Source: Terfezia claveryi | Lineage: Eukaryota > Ascomycota > Pezizomycetes > Pezizales > Pezizaceae | Length of the DNA: 64,000 nt | NCBI GenBank assembly: GCA_015179025.1 | Contig: WHUX01000029.1 | Location: forward strand, 124,001 to 188,000 | Direction: 5' to 3' | Shown: piece by piece, positions 50,512-62,900 of the stretch | Layout: every line of letters starts with the position of its first letter | Numbering within the stretch: the stretch's first letter is position 1 | Notes under the pieces: model-generated | Databases searched by the model: none | Seen by the model: the letters and a program-made list of their open reading frames with translations, nothing else | What the model was told of the DNA's origin: nothing | Translations under genes and position numbers: made by a program

Positions 50512-52221
50512 ATGGCACTCAACGCACTAGCAACTTCTCAAATTCTCCGATCACTAAAGGTGAGCTTCGTATTTATGGTGGAAGCTGTCTGGTTATTAGG
50601 TCTGAATTGGTCTGACCGTAAACACAAAATAGGCTGTCTCCAAGTCCTCAGTTCGGTCCTATGCTACCGCTTCTAGCCAGCTTGACCTCAAGTCTACCTT
50701 GAAGGAGGTCATTCCAGAGAAGAGGGAGCTACTGAAGAAGCTCAAGACCGAACATGGCCAGAAGAGCTTGGGGGATGTTACGGTCGGGAAAGCGATTGGT
50801 GGCATGAGAGGTATCAAGTGTATGGTCTGGGAGGGCTCAGTTTTGGATGAGGAGGAAGGAATCAGGTTCCATGGAAAGTCCATCAAAGTGAGTAAGCATA
50901 GTTGAAAGATGAAAGCTACAATTTTTACTTATGAATTCAGGACTGTCAACATATCCTACCTAAGGGAACCTCGGGCACAGAGATGCTCCCTGAGGGAATG
51001 TTCTGGCTGCTTTTGACTGGGAAAGTCCCAACCACCGAACAAGTCAGGGAGCTTTCGAAGGAATTGGCTGAGAAGGCTGGTCTGCCACAATTCGTGGAGA
51101 AGATGATTGATAACTTCCCAAAGACCTTGCATCCCATGACTCAGTGTAAGCCGAATCCTAACTACTCTCGAGGATTCAAACCTAATTTAATCGCGGAAAT
51201 CCAGTTGCCATTGCGTATGTCTACTATAATACCTCGCCAAAAGCTACTACTAACTTACAGGCAGCGTCTCCGCCCTCAACCACGATTCCGTGTTTGCTAA
51301 GGCTTACGCAGAGGGCCTCAGCAAGGCCAACTACTGGGAGCCTACTTTCGACGACTCCATATCTCTCCTCGCAAAGCTGCCTACAATTGCGGCAAAGATT
51401 TACCAGAACACATATCGATCAGGTGGTCCTCTTGCCCCGATTGACAAGAAGCAGGATTGGTCCAAGAACTTTGCAGCGATGCTTGGTGCTGGAGAGAATG
51501 AAGGGTTCGTAGACTGTCTTCGTCTTTACCTTGCCCTCCATGGTGACCATGAGGGTGGAAATGTCAGTGCACACACTACTCACTTGGTTGGGTCTGCATT
51601 GTCTGACCCCTTCTTATCCTACTCCGCTGGTTTGCAAGGATTGGCCGGACCGCTTCACGGCCTTGCTGCGCAAGAGGTTCTGAGGTGGATTTTATCTATG
51701 CAGAAGGAAGTCGGTGATAACGCTACTGATGAGGAGGTGAAGGAATATCTTTGGAGAACCCTCAACAGCGGACAGGTCGTTCCTGGGTATGGCCACGCTG
51801 TTCTCAGGAAACCAGATCCTCGCTTTCAGGCCTTGATGGACTTTGCCTCTTCCAGGCCAGAGATCGCCACCGACCCAGTTTTCAGGCTGGTGAAGAAGGC
51901 ATGTATTCTTTTATATTTTACCTATGCAACGAGGAGTCTTGCTAACTAAAATACGTATAGAATTCCAAAATTGCTCCACAAGTTCTCACTGAACACGGAA
52001 AGACTAAGAACCCACACCCCAACGTCGACTCTGCGTCCGGTGTCTTATTCTACCACTATGGCTTCAAGGAGACCCTCTACTACACTGCCACGTTCGGTGT
52101 GAGCCGAGGATTGGGGCCATTGGCTCAGTTGATCTGGGATAGGGCTCTCGGCCTCCCAATTGAGCGCCCGAAGAGTTTGAGCATGGAGGCTATCTTGAAG
52201 CTCGTTGGAAAGCAGGAGTAG
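50512..52221 (+). CDS. Mitochondrial citrate synthase
   Basis: Condenses acetyl-CoA and oxaloacetate in the mitochondrial matrix. Six exons: 50512-50559, 50633-50887, 50941-51145, 51205-51214, 51265-51898 and 51961-52221; 470 residues, the normal length. The N-terminus is a basic Ser/Ala/Leu presequence ([16 protein letters not shown], then SKSSVRSYA). Conserved blocks: [69 protein letters not shown] and [17 protein letters not shown], covering the catalytic histidines and aspartate. Exon 4 is a 10-nt micro-exon coding part of FAIA. The last intron begins with GC instead of GT. It is probably the TCA-cycle enzyme; a methylcitrate synthase has a very similar sequence and cannot be fully excluded. 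Confidence 0.95.
51205..51214 (+). other. 10-nt micro-exon of citrate synthase
   Basis: The exon reads TTGCCATTGC, preceded by acceptor CCAG and followed by donor GTATGT. It is required to keep the nearly invariant [12 protein letters not shown] block in frame. The next acceptor must be CAG at 51262-51264, not the CAG that ends four bases earlier at 51260. Confidence 0.85.
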
Positions 52222-52390
52222 GTTGTGTTGTGATTGTGAGTTGAGGGTAAGCGGGTGCCAGAATAATTATATATTCATGAACTGTAAGCTTAGCGATATC
52301 AATATTATAGCTTTGTTGTTTTGTTTACAGATCACTTCTAGGACTTAACATCAGATCAAAGTGAGAATGTATACAATACCCCGGCGAAAG

Positions 52391-52408
52391 TATATATATA
52401 TATATATA
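52391..52408. repeat. (TA)9 microsatellite
   Basis: An uninterrupted TA run of 18 bases, about 170 bp downstream of the citrate synthase stop. Confidence 0.9.
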
Positions 52409-54171
52409 GTGTTTATCAAGCAACAACATGTGTACAAAAAGGAAGTTTCCTGTTCGACTTAGAATCAATTGCCCGATAAAGTTTGGCTGAATTTGGTTGA
52501 CGATACTCCCATATATACCTGAAGTCATAAGGTCCTAAGGGACCATAATTTTGTTCTCGTACCACAGAAAAGGAAGGAATTTAAGTAAGCATCTGCCTCT
52601 CAAGGGAAGTGGCATAAACCGAGGGCTCTTCCTACCACCTTACCGCAAGACTCTCATTTCTTTCTGTGAATCATGGCATCTCTTATCTGTCACGGTCTAA
52701 ATCTTGAAGCCTAATTTCATCAAATCTGGACTTTATATCCAGTTGTAAAAATGCTCCGGGCGGCTTCAATTACTAAAGGTAATGTAGTTCGAGAGAGATT
52801 CAGTGTATCTTTTACGATATGTATTACCTACTTCTTTGTTTACCGAGCATCTAGTGCTAGATAGCCTTGCTGCACGACACCTCGCAATCAAATTTGGCTT
52901 GTTTTAAATATACTACGTCTGCCATGCTTCCATCCCATTCAAGCTCAGAATATAGCGTCACCTCCGGCTTGTCCCCTCATGCATCTGCCCTACTACATCT
53001 GCATATCATCATCCAACCTGATACACCGCCAGATCCCGGAAGATGCAGCTCACCGGGGGGCCGTACGGGAACCGTACCACCAACCACTGAAGGCTGGCTC
53101 AGGCAGAACACGCTAAGAATTTCCCTATTTTATAAAATGAAAAGTAGTAGCCTGGATATCTAGCTGTTTTAAGAGGCAGAAAGAGGCTCGTCATGGAACT
53201 TATAATTCTCGAACATATCAGTTGTAATACGCGAGTATGCAGAAATATCATATCTATGCAAATACCTACTTGCGCTATGCTATTCAACCTTATAAACTGG
53301 TCAACTGAAGGCTATCGTCCAGTATAGGTTCTTCACTTGTACACTCGTAATTGGGAAAACACTCGTGCTGGACTGAGCCTGAGAACTTATAACTGTTCAT
53401 GAGAGGGCTGAGTGAGAGTGCCATTCAGTACTACAATTAATCTGATTGGCACTGCAATAACCATCCGCTAGCGCTATCTGTCTATAAACGAAAATTCAAT
53501 AAACGATGAAAGATAGATCTTGTCCTAAACCAAATGAAAACTTTTAAACAAAAAAAAAAAGCGTTCCTCCGATAATGTAATGATGTTAGACGAGTGTGAC
53601 ATGGAGATGTCGGTACTGTTTTAAGTTGAGATTGAAATCTTCGAGAGGGTTGACAGAGCGAATGTTCGTGAACTTCGATTGTGAGAACTATAGAGCGATT
53701 ACAGCATAAAAAGTACACGTTGTAGAAGTAATGGATCGGATAGGCGTGGATTAAACTACTCAAATGCACGGTTGAAGCAAACATCGAATGTTTTGGAAAG
53801 GGTGTGAGTTGTAGGTACAAGTAGATAACTCGTCATGACGAACCCCTTTCTGCATCCCAAATCAACGAGACAATTTCCTTTATAGGGTATGAGATCTTTA
53901 GCGTGTTCTGCTGAGCGCCATCCAATTTTCACCAACCGCCCAACCACAGGATCGGGTTGCCGCAGAGTATGTCGGTGCAGGAGCTCGCATAACATGGGTA
54001 TTTGTTTATAGTACCTACATATCAGAAGTACGGAGACTTACGCAGATACCAAGCTTTTTAGTATAGCTGGAGGGTGTTTGGCGGACGGCTGGCTGCTGGA
54101 AATGGAATCCACCAACCAGAAGATGGGATGCAGAAGATTAGCGGGAGCGGATGTGAAAGTAGAGAGAGAGG

Positions 54172-54207
54172 CTTTGGTGCCTTTGGTGCCTTTGGTGCCT
54201 TTGGTGC
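54172..54207. repeat. Tandem repeat, 4 x 9 bp
   Basis: Four perfect consecutive copies of CTTTGGTGC. Because the unit is nine bases, all reading frames stay open, but no gene is recognised here. Confidence 0.9.
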
Positions 54208-54594
54208 AACGAGACTGACATGACTGAAGATAGTAATTCGCCTGTCGTATCTAGATCTCGTGTTCGTATCTAGATGACGACTTTAAATTGGTGGTATGAG
54301 GGACGACATAATTCAAGCCAAGCAGCATTCCGGAACATCATCCCTTGCCATAGGAGGAAGTATCTCATCCTTGTGAGCCGTGCCTCTCCAAGATTGACGT
54401 ATGTAAAATGCCTCATTTACATCATTGAACTGAGATCTGCCAAGACAATATATACCACTCAACGCAGCACCAAGGAAACCTATCTTACCTCCTCCATTAT
54501 TAACCGCTTCTGCAGCCATCAACCTCCAGCCTCAAATGCTCGTTCGGCTTGCCGAGCTTCGGCCAGTATATCCCATACCTATGTATCTACTTAT

Positions 54595-54648
54595 CCTTCT
54601 TCACAATCAATGCTAACTTCTCCTTCTTCACAATCAATGCTAACTTCT
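54595..54648. repeat. Tandem duplication, 2 x 27 bp
   Basis: Two perfect adjacent copies of a 27-bp unit beginning CCTTCTTCACAATCAATG and ending CTAACTTCT. The identity suggests a recent duplication. Confidence 0.9.
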
Positions 54649-55400
54649 TCTTGTTGATGCATAGTTACTCTGCCAGTCTGAATTTCCGACTCTCCGGGAA
54701 GTTGAAAAACTTTGTGGGTGCAAAAAAAATAACCACTTCCAACCTACGCATAAACTGCACGTATGCCGCTTTTTGCTGGAAATCCCAGCTGCAATTGCTT
54801 TCCATAGCATGCAAGGTGTCATGCTTCCAGATGCTCACACGACCAAGTTTTAGATCTCAACATCTTGTTGTTTGAGCTGGTTTACAGCACAAAAGTACAA
54901 ACATAACAGGGCTGTTGATCATCTGGTTGATATCATTCCCAGCCCCACCCACACTACCAAGGCTTGATTAAGCTTAATTCAGGGATTGGAAGTTCTACCC
55001 ATCGTCATAATGGGAAGGTGGGACCCTAACTGCATATATACTTTAGTGCGCAAGATCTGGACCCTCACGACGCTGATGAACCCGAGCCCCAATGGCGCCC
55101 ATTATCATTGCCTCCAAGGTTGGCACGGAAAATTCCAAAGCGAAAACTTTAGGCCCTTTAAGATTGGAGAAGCATTAGAGTTACTATGTCGTATACCTCA
55201 TACTAGAAGGCAGGGAAGTGGCCGCGAGGTTTTAAACCTTTCGCCTCCTGTTGAAAACAGAAATGTTAACATCATCGGCCCCCTTATATTCCAATGTGAC
55301 GTTCGCATTGTTCGTCAATACTCAGAACAGCCAACAATCGGTGATAACACTATATTTGCAGGTTCAGGTTCTTTCACCATTCTATCGGAACCAAGGAAAG

Positions 55401-57575
55401 ATGTCGAGTCAGGAGGAGAAAAGGAAGGCTATGACGACTGGCATTGGGGATTACCTGGCTACTGAGTTAGATTACGATAATGCCAAATTGGCTGGTTGGT
55501 TACCACATCCTCAAGCGGAGTAAACATCTTGTGACGTATTGTGTCGATGTGTGCTGCCTAGACAAGAGCGATGGGCTGATTATCATATCACAATCATATA
55601 GAAATGGGTTATGTCCCTGAACTCAAAAGAAATTTCTCCCTCTGGACCCTTCTCGGTATTGGCTTCGCCTTGACGAATTCGTGGTTCGGCATCTCCGCCT
55701 CGCTTGTTACTGGTATCAGTTCCGGAGGGCCGATGGTCACAGTCTATGGAATTGCCTGGGTCGCATTTATCAACGGGTGTGTAGGAGTGACATTATCGGA
55801 GCTGGCTAGCGCAATGCCAAATTCCGGAGGCCAGTACTACTGGGCCCACGAGTTGGCCCCGCAGGAGTGGGCAAACTTTTTGGCATATTTGGCAGGAGCA
55901 ATTGGATGGGCGGGGAGTGTCTTCACATGTTCGAGCGTGGCTCTAGCTATCGGAAGTGGGCTGATGGGGATGATTCAGATCAATAATCCTGACTTGTACG
56001 TGTCTCGTCCCATCATCACCGTCGAATGTGGCAGCTGTATGCTTAAATTTATCTCTTACACATACCTGTTGTGGATGCCGAGGAATTACGGAAATCAGCT
56101 GATATTTTGTAATTCAGGGTCATTGAAAGATGGATGGTGTTCGTAGCATACCAGATCTTCAACTTTGTAGCCTTTCTCTTCAACTGCTATGGCCGAGCGC
56201 TACCAACCATCGGCTCTGCTTTCATGTACGTCTCACTTGCATCCTTTACCATCATCACTATCACAGTTCTCGTCGAAGCTTCGCCAACGCAGAACGCAAA
56301 GTTCGTGTTTGCAAATTTTCAAAATGAGACAGGCTGGGAGTCAAGCGCAATTGCATTCATTGTGGGTCTTATCAATCCGAACTGGTCATTCTCATGCCTT
56401 GACTCTGCAACACACCTTGCCGAGGAGGTGGCGAACCCGGAAATGGTTATCCCTATTGCAATTATGGGTACTGTTGCAATTGGTTTTATTACTGCGTTCA
56501 GTTACTCTATCGCCATGTTCTTTTCCATGAACAACTTGTCTGAGTTGGTTGTGACCCCAACTTTGGTACCTATCCTTGAGTTGTACCTCCAGGCTACAGG
56601 GTCTATCTCGGGAGCCACTGGGTTGGAATTTCTGGTTTGTTTGACTGGTTTGGGTTGCCAGATTGCTTGCCACACATGGCAGGCGAGGCTGTGCTGGTCC
56701 TTTGCTCGTGATAGAGGACTTCCTGGCTCGAGGTACTGGTCTATAGTCGACAAGAGGATGGGAATTCCATTCTACGCCCATGCTATGAGCTGTACATTAG
56801 TTGCTATTCTCGGAGTCCTCTATATTGGTTCCGTCACTGCGTTCAACAGGTTAGCTTACCTCTTCCCCAGTTCTCGAATATTCAGAAAGGATAATATAGC
56901 TGAGCCGAGCATTCAATAGCATGGTCACTGCATGTATTGTCCTATTGTACATCTCGTACTGTATCCCAGTTGTGGCGCTCCTAATCAAAGGCCGTAACAA
57001 CATCAAACATGGTCCGTTTTGGCTTGGCAAATTCGGCCTGTTTACTAATTGGGTACTGTTGGTGTGGACTCTTTTCACACTGGTCATGTACTCGTTCCCC
57101 TTCGTCAAGCCCGTGAAACCTGATAGTGAGTTCCTCCCTTGCTTTTATTCCCCCACTATTTTTCCCCTTACCAATATTCGCCACAGAAACCCCCTGCCTA
57201 ATGCTCCCTCTTGTTCCCACCTTCTCTCCCCGCCTACCTCATACTCCCCTATGCCGGTCCCTTCGCAAGCACATTGTTGCCCCTTGCATGCTGGTTCCAC
57301 CGTTACTGTTTACCCTTTAAAATAAAGTGTCTAATATTATTCCTCTTGCAGACATGAACTACGCCTCGGCAGTTTACTTTGTTGTCTTTGCCTTTGTGCT
57401 CGTCTACTGGGTGGCCCGAGGGAAGCGAACCTTCCGGACAAGGGACGAGCGGGAGGTAGCTGTTGAAACTATTTTGCCGGGCGACCAATCCACCGGATTT
57501 CCCCCGTCACTAGTAATCCTTCCTCACGGGTTAGGCCCGAGAAACTCTAAATTGCGAACGGCAGAACGGTATTAA
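55401..57575 (+). CDS. APC-superfamily permease (choline/GABA/amino-acid type)
   Basis: Plasma-membrane transporter of the AA_permease_2 group (relatives: yeast Hnm1 choline permease, Uga4 GABA permease). Exons 55401-55494, 55602-55995, 56118-56849, 56920-57125 and 57352-57575; introns of 107, 122, 70 and 226 bp; 549 residues. The short cytosolic N-terminus runs into LAEMGYVPELKRNFSLW, the conserved entry to the first membrane helix; the first intron splits this block. Further marks: GGPMVTVYGIAW, SGGQYYWAHELAP, SFSCLDSATHLAEEVANPEMVIP, SFARDRGLPGS and, in TM10-12, ACIVLLYISYCIPV and MNYASAVYFVVFAFVLVYW. About twelve hydrophobic segments are visible. Substrate cannot be assigned; a nitrogenous compound is likely by family. 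Confidence 0.92.
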
Positions 57576-59640
57576 TTGCCGTTTGGGGTTTGGGGTTTTC
57601 GATTATGGTCTCGTTGTGCCTTTTCAAAAAAAATTGAGTAACATAGCGGCGTGAGCAGGGACGTGATGGCGATATCATTGATTCCATTGCTATCCCTGGG
57701 TCTTGGATACGTGTGGAGTTTACATTTGTCTTCTTTCATTGTTGTGTTGCATTTCAACTTGCCATTAATATGATGCAGAGTAGTTATCTGGTCATGGAAT
57801 TGTTGCATTTATATCAGTTTCTTTTATGCAATACCATGTACTGTTAAAGGTTAAGCTGCGTGGGGTAAATGCAGAACAAGGAAAGCAGAACAGGGAAGTG
57901 AGGTGTGGCGACGACATGGGTACATAAGCCGGGGTCATGAAGTAGTGTCGTTCGATGAGGAGCACGATACGAACAAATACAGGTGGGGAAGGATACCCAA
58001 CTAGCGATGATATTAATAACTTTTATCATGAAAACACAATCCTTATTCAACGGGAGTTAGTGCTCCGGTGGTTTGGGTCAAAAAATAATGAAACGGTCGT
58101 GATACCACACCTTCCTCTATACCACTATTTTCTCCGCCGCTTCCCGTTCCCCTGCCAACGAGTACATCCCTGGTGCTTGGTTTACCAATTGGGCCTATGT
58201 ATCTCTTAGATCTACGGCATCTAGCCCGTCAGCACACACAATGTTAAAAGCAACTCCCAGTAAGTCTAAAAATAAATTGTAGACAATTATCTAAGTAGAG
58301 TACTCACCACACCCATGTTTCCATTTGCTGTAACACCTTGATATCTCCGGTGGGAAAAAGAAGAAAATCAAAGGAGAGCTAGGCATAATGGTTCATCCAG
58401 ACTAGACTGGAGATTCTAAGGGTAAATACTCTAGAGTGGGGCACGAGGATGGAGTTTCCGATTCTGCGGGATACTTCCAGCTGCACGGTGTGACACCTGC
58501 AGGCTCAACTCAGACGGGAAACATTTGATTGGATGAATACATTCCCCACCATTGTTTCCACTAGCTGCTATGCAGGAGAAATATGTCAGTACCATAGGGT
58601 ATGGTATTTGTTTGATGCATATTGCTTCCCAAAGAGATAAATCTGCAAAGGTATCATACCCAAGGACCCAAGCTCATGTCAGAATATCTTCACGCAAAAA
58701 TCACCAGCCAGCAAGGGGTAGAGTTTATCCACCTGACTTTCTCCCTACGTCTGTCAGCTACTCACCACCACTCACTCACCTCAATCTGTGACCAAATAGT
58801 GTGCAAATCCCTACTCAAAGGTTGAATTAATAACTAGACCTAATGGTATCATACTATCTCTAGGATTGTTGCTTTCGATGAGAGCATAAACTGCGATGGC
58901 CAATGAAGCTGCATCGCCTCGGCATGTTGCGTGGGCTATTTTAAGAATGAATAAAATCTGACAAGGGTCGGGTTAGAGCGAGAACAGCCATTAGGAACTC
59001 TCGTGCTGTTCTTGTGCTACAGGGCTCCACTTTCTCCCTTGACCTCCTTCAATTCTATAGCGCCTTGCAAAACCCCAGGATGTTTGATGAAACTCTGATG
59101 ATAGTTGGGAAGGCGAAAATTTACTATCTCTATCGCCAGAGTGTTGGTTTTCCAAGGACACCAGCGTAGATGGAAGGGTATGGTATCCTTTGCAGAGCTG
59201 GAATCCTTATGAAGGATAGTTTTTACTAAACTACTGGAAGGAAGCAAATTCTGAGTCTTCCTTGGTAAATGCGTGTCTTAGAAATCTTTTCGTCTCACCT
59301 TCCAATTAAGACATGCATGCCGTATCTGGCCGCCGGATGACAGCCTGAACCAAGTCTCCTCAGGCACAAATGGTACCTGTCACTCCACATGTTTCCCAAG
59401 CCATTCTTGAACGACGTATGAACCCTCCCCCAACATATAGCTTGACCGTTTGTCTGAAAGAAAGGAATTGAGAATAACCTTGATAGAGTGCGCATCAAGT
59501 CATGTGTGACTTCTAAAAGAAATTAGTAATAAGGTTCCAGGCGGCTGGTTCTTCGGGAATTCGTCCAATAGGTGGAAGCAAAGGGCGAAAGATAATGCAA
59601 TTGCCTGAGTTACTCAGGTCTCTGCCACATATTGACAGCG
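57576..59640. other. Gene-poor region, no gene seen
   Basis: About 2.1 kb downstream of the permease with only short open frames on both strands. Nothing recognised. Confidence 0.55.
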
Positions 59641-59662
59641 TAATGGGGATGACATCTGACCT

Positions 59663-59977
59663 TTGAACAAAATAATTGCCCACTGTTCAGCATCAGGGTT
59701 CATCCTACCAGACACTGTCAACAGCTTAATGCTGATATATTTCATGCAGAGGCATGGCGACAAGTTACAGTCAGCATATAGGAAGCTAACGGCCCGAGCA
59801 AATGCTAAAGCAGTTAGCCTGGAGGGTAAAATAGATAGACAAGGTCGCGTGGTATTTATTTCTGGACGTTGTGGAGGATCACACCACGAGAAGCTTCCAA
59901 TGACTTCATCCATCGGAAACCCAAATGACAAACTATATTCGATTGAGTACCTCTCTACTGTAGTAATAGTATACTAG
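59663..59977 (+). pseudogene. Possible fragment of a copia-type gag gene
   Basis: A single open stretch of about 100 codons. The part around HCSASGFILPDTVNSLMLIY, then KLQSAYRKL, loosely resembles the UBN2-like gag region of Ty1/copia elements (serine/thr-helix, short-loop pattern with S-x-YR). No zinc knuckle, protease or flanking LTR is visible. The resemblance is weak; chance is a real alternative. Confidence 0.25.
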
Positions 59978-62900
59978 GAGATTCTTCTATCCGAGACTGG
60001 CTCATGATTCACTCAAATTGGTTGATTCGCATCCCATTGTGTTGTACTTTCGAAAGGAAAATTCCGTGCTAAAGATAGTAACACCTGGGGTCCTACACCG
60101 TGAGTTCTTCCATAAGGATAGACCCCCTCTTGGACTTCCGGTACTATCCCAGGTTGTTGTAAGTTGCAAAAGACGTTGTGAACCGTTGGGACGATTGGCT
60201 ATACGTTAAAATGTGCATTGCTAACCAGTATTGATATAATTAGGAAAGGTTGTAGAGTGAATTTGGAAATTTTGTCCATGAGGCTATGAGCATATATACC
60301 ATAGCTGTTAGTTTTATATACGAGTGCTAAATTCAACCGCGGACAGAAAGACCAACCAAAATAGTAACCTGATTGCACCACCTGAAACGGCTAATAATTG
60401 ATATTTTTAGATCAGAATGAAGACATGAATGACCGGCGCGAGGAGTTGTCCGCGAGCCAATACCCTGTGTACGAACAGGGTATATGATAGACTCCATAAT
60501 TTCAAGTACATTGCCACTCGAGCTATCGAAGGTCCGGTAAACGCAGGTATACGTACGTTCATGTATAACGCCTGGCTACTGGTTGGCTTTCCGAACCCAC
60601 CGGTAAACACCGCTCCTATAACAATGTTCAGGCCTCGGAGCACGGAGCTGGCATAGGACTAGTTAGTCATTGTAGCATGGCTTTCGGTTCAAATTCTCTG
60701 TTATATGCATGGAGATTGGGCATAGGTAGTATAACTAGCCCAGATGGGGCCTAACTACTCTAATCTTCTTCAATCCTGGGAGTTATAACCGAGAACGGGG
60801 ATTTGTGTTGACTGTAATGGGAATCCCTCATTTCCCAACTAGGCAGTCGACGTTATAGCTGAATGTGGCGTGCATATCGTCATCGAGACTGATTGGTTAA
60901 AGCTTGATGGCTGGGCTACCTACTCTAATTAAGTAACCCGCGAAAATTGTCGCCCGCATCGATGCGTTCATCCCTGTGGAAAATTTATTGCGAGAACAAG
61001 TCTAGATTGGAGAGCCCGTTCAACCCATAGGTTCGGTTCATGATCACATACTTTTATTAATACCCAATCTACTGGAAAATATTCTATACCTACATTATCC
61101 TGAACCCTCCACAGTTTCAGGTATAATATACATACTGTGTATATGTTCGGCAAAATTCAAGGAATACACGGAACGAGCCGACAACTGTGGCAGGAATAAT
61201 ATTGACATCCCCGTCATGATATCGATAACTTGCACCTTTCCATCGACTTGTGAGCCCAGCACAAATTTTGTTTATCTATACACATAGGGTTAACACAGCA
61301 GGCAAAAAGCCTTATCTGATGATGTAAGACTGTTCTGTGATTATACACGTGGCTGTTGGGTTTATAAGGTACTGGTATTGTTATACGGGGTAAATTTCAG
61401 AACCCATTAGCCTAGAAGATGCATGTAGGAACAGTGAAACATGCAGATATCCTATGGGACGAAACATGTCACAAAGCTGTCAAGTATAGCCTGTAGATAC
61501 TTAACACAACTTGCCAACTGAGTTCTATTCACTTCAAATGACCTAGGTAAGGTCCCATGCTTCGGTTTGATAATGCTGTCAGTCTAAGCCTATGTCCTCG
61601 GCGCTCCTCTCTGGTTTATCAGCGAAGTTAACATAAGTCATATTATATGCTCACTAATATTGGTATAATTAATTCAACTTCAACACCCGGTGTTTCATTA
61701 CTTGTATTAGCGTTTAGCAAGCCTTTTGATTTTCTACTCTGTATATGATGTATCCATAATTCAATAGAAGCTTACTTGGTCTCGTGGTCTAAACCTGCAG
61801 AGTTGTTTCCGCGTTTGGATGGTCAAAGCGAACGTGGCCCGATTTCAGTCTAACTCGAATTCAGAACGGGTGCCAGCCACTAGTATCAGTTCTTCACAAA
61901 ATACTTCTCAAATGTAATACGCAACTTTAATTCCCTAGAACTTGGTAGGTGATTGGTGTATGCCTAAGTACCTTACATGAGTAACGTTTCGCATAGCGCA
62001 CGCGTGGAAAGTTCTCCGCAACGATTTTTGTTCCATACGTGAAGCAGTAGTTGCTTCTGGGTTCGATGACGATAGATTTTACTTTCCTAGGTATTACATA
62101 TTCGGGTGGCGAAAGCGCCCTCTTGATCTAAAAACGTAGCGGTGCAACTTGGACAAGAGATTGGGGGCTAGTCGGAATATTTACGTCGTGTCGTGGTCGG
62201 CGACGCCGGGGTTGAAAGGTGCTGTACATTTGACGGTGAGGTTCTGATCAAGGAGTTTGCATGCACGGATTTTTTATTTCAGGAACTACCGTGTCCAAGG
62301 GACAAATATAGAACAATATATGCATGCAGTTCTATGCAGCTTGCACCCACATATGCCCAACGCAATTGGTTAACAAGGAGGTACGGTAGCTCTTACTCAT
62401 GATCACATAGGGACCCTCTTATTGTCACAGGGCTGAGACTTAGGGATGAAAAGATAGGCGGCGAAGATGATGCACTAGTATAGTAACTTCGTGCGAATGG
62501 TCTCACATCAAGGTGTGGGTCGTCGTGATAGCTGCAAATGATGTAAGCCAAATTGTTTTCTGTTATACGGGAGGGATACGGCAGTCTAATTGGCAGAGGG
62601 AACACAGCGTGGCCTGGCTTGTGTTTCAAACCCGTCCTCAATGGGCTTGTAGCGGAAAGGATAGGGAATCTCCGTAACTACCTACTTACTAGATCGATAG
62701 TATCATCACCAGTGTAGGGGTAGATGTCCTCTGGTATGTTCTTTGCATGATTCTTCTGAGGCCATTCTGGGCTGCCTAATGATGACATACCTGTACATGG
62801 AGGTACTAAACCCCGACAGACCACGTTTAGTCTCGATCAGTTAGGTTGACGAGAGTCTAAATTCGGTAAATTCAGCCCCACCCCCGGCTACTTACCCGTG

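Larger units (their letters stand above)
52222..55400. other. Intergenic region, no gene seen
   Basis: About 3.2 kb between citrate synthase and the permease. It holds a (TA)n run and two tandem repeats (listed separately) and short unsupported open frames. The last 450 bases, with a TGATAA motif near 55342, presumably include the permease promoter. Confidence 0.6.

Noticed and set aside
58396..58412. CCAGACTAGACTGG, looking like two termini back to back across a TA
   Set aside because: The right arm reads GACTGG, not GTCTGG, so it is not a true inverted terminus.
60660..60710. A GGTTCAAATTCT stretch like a tRNA B box
   Set aside because: No matching A box, no acceptor stem pairing; no tRNA gene could be folded in any part of the window.
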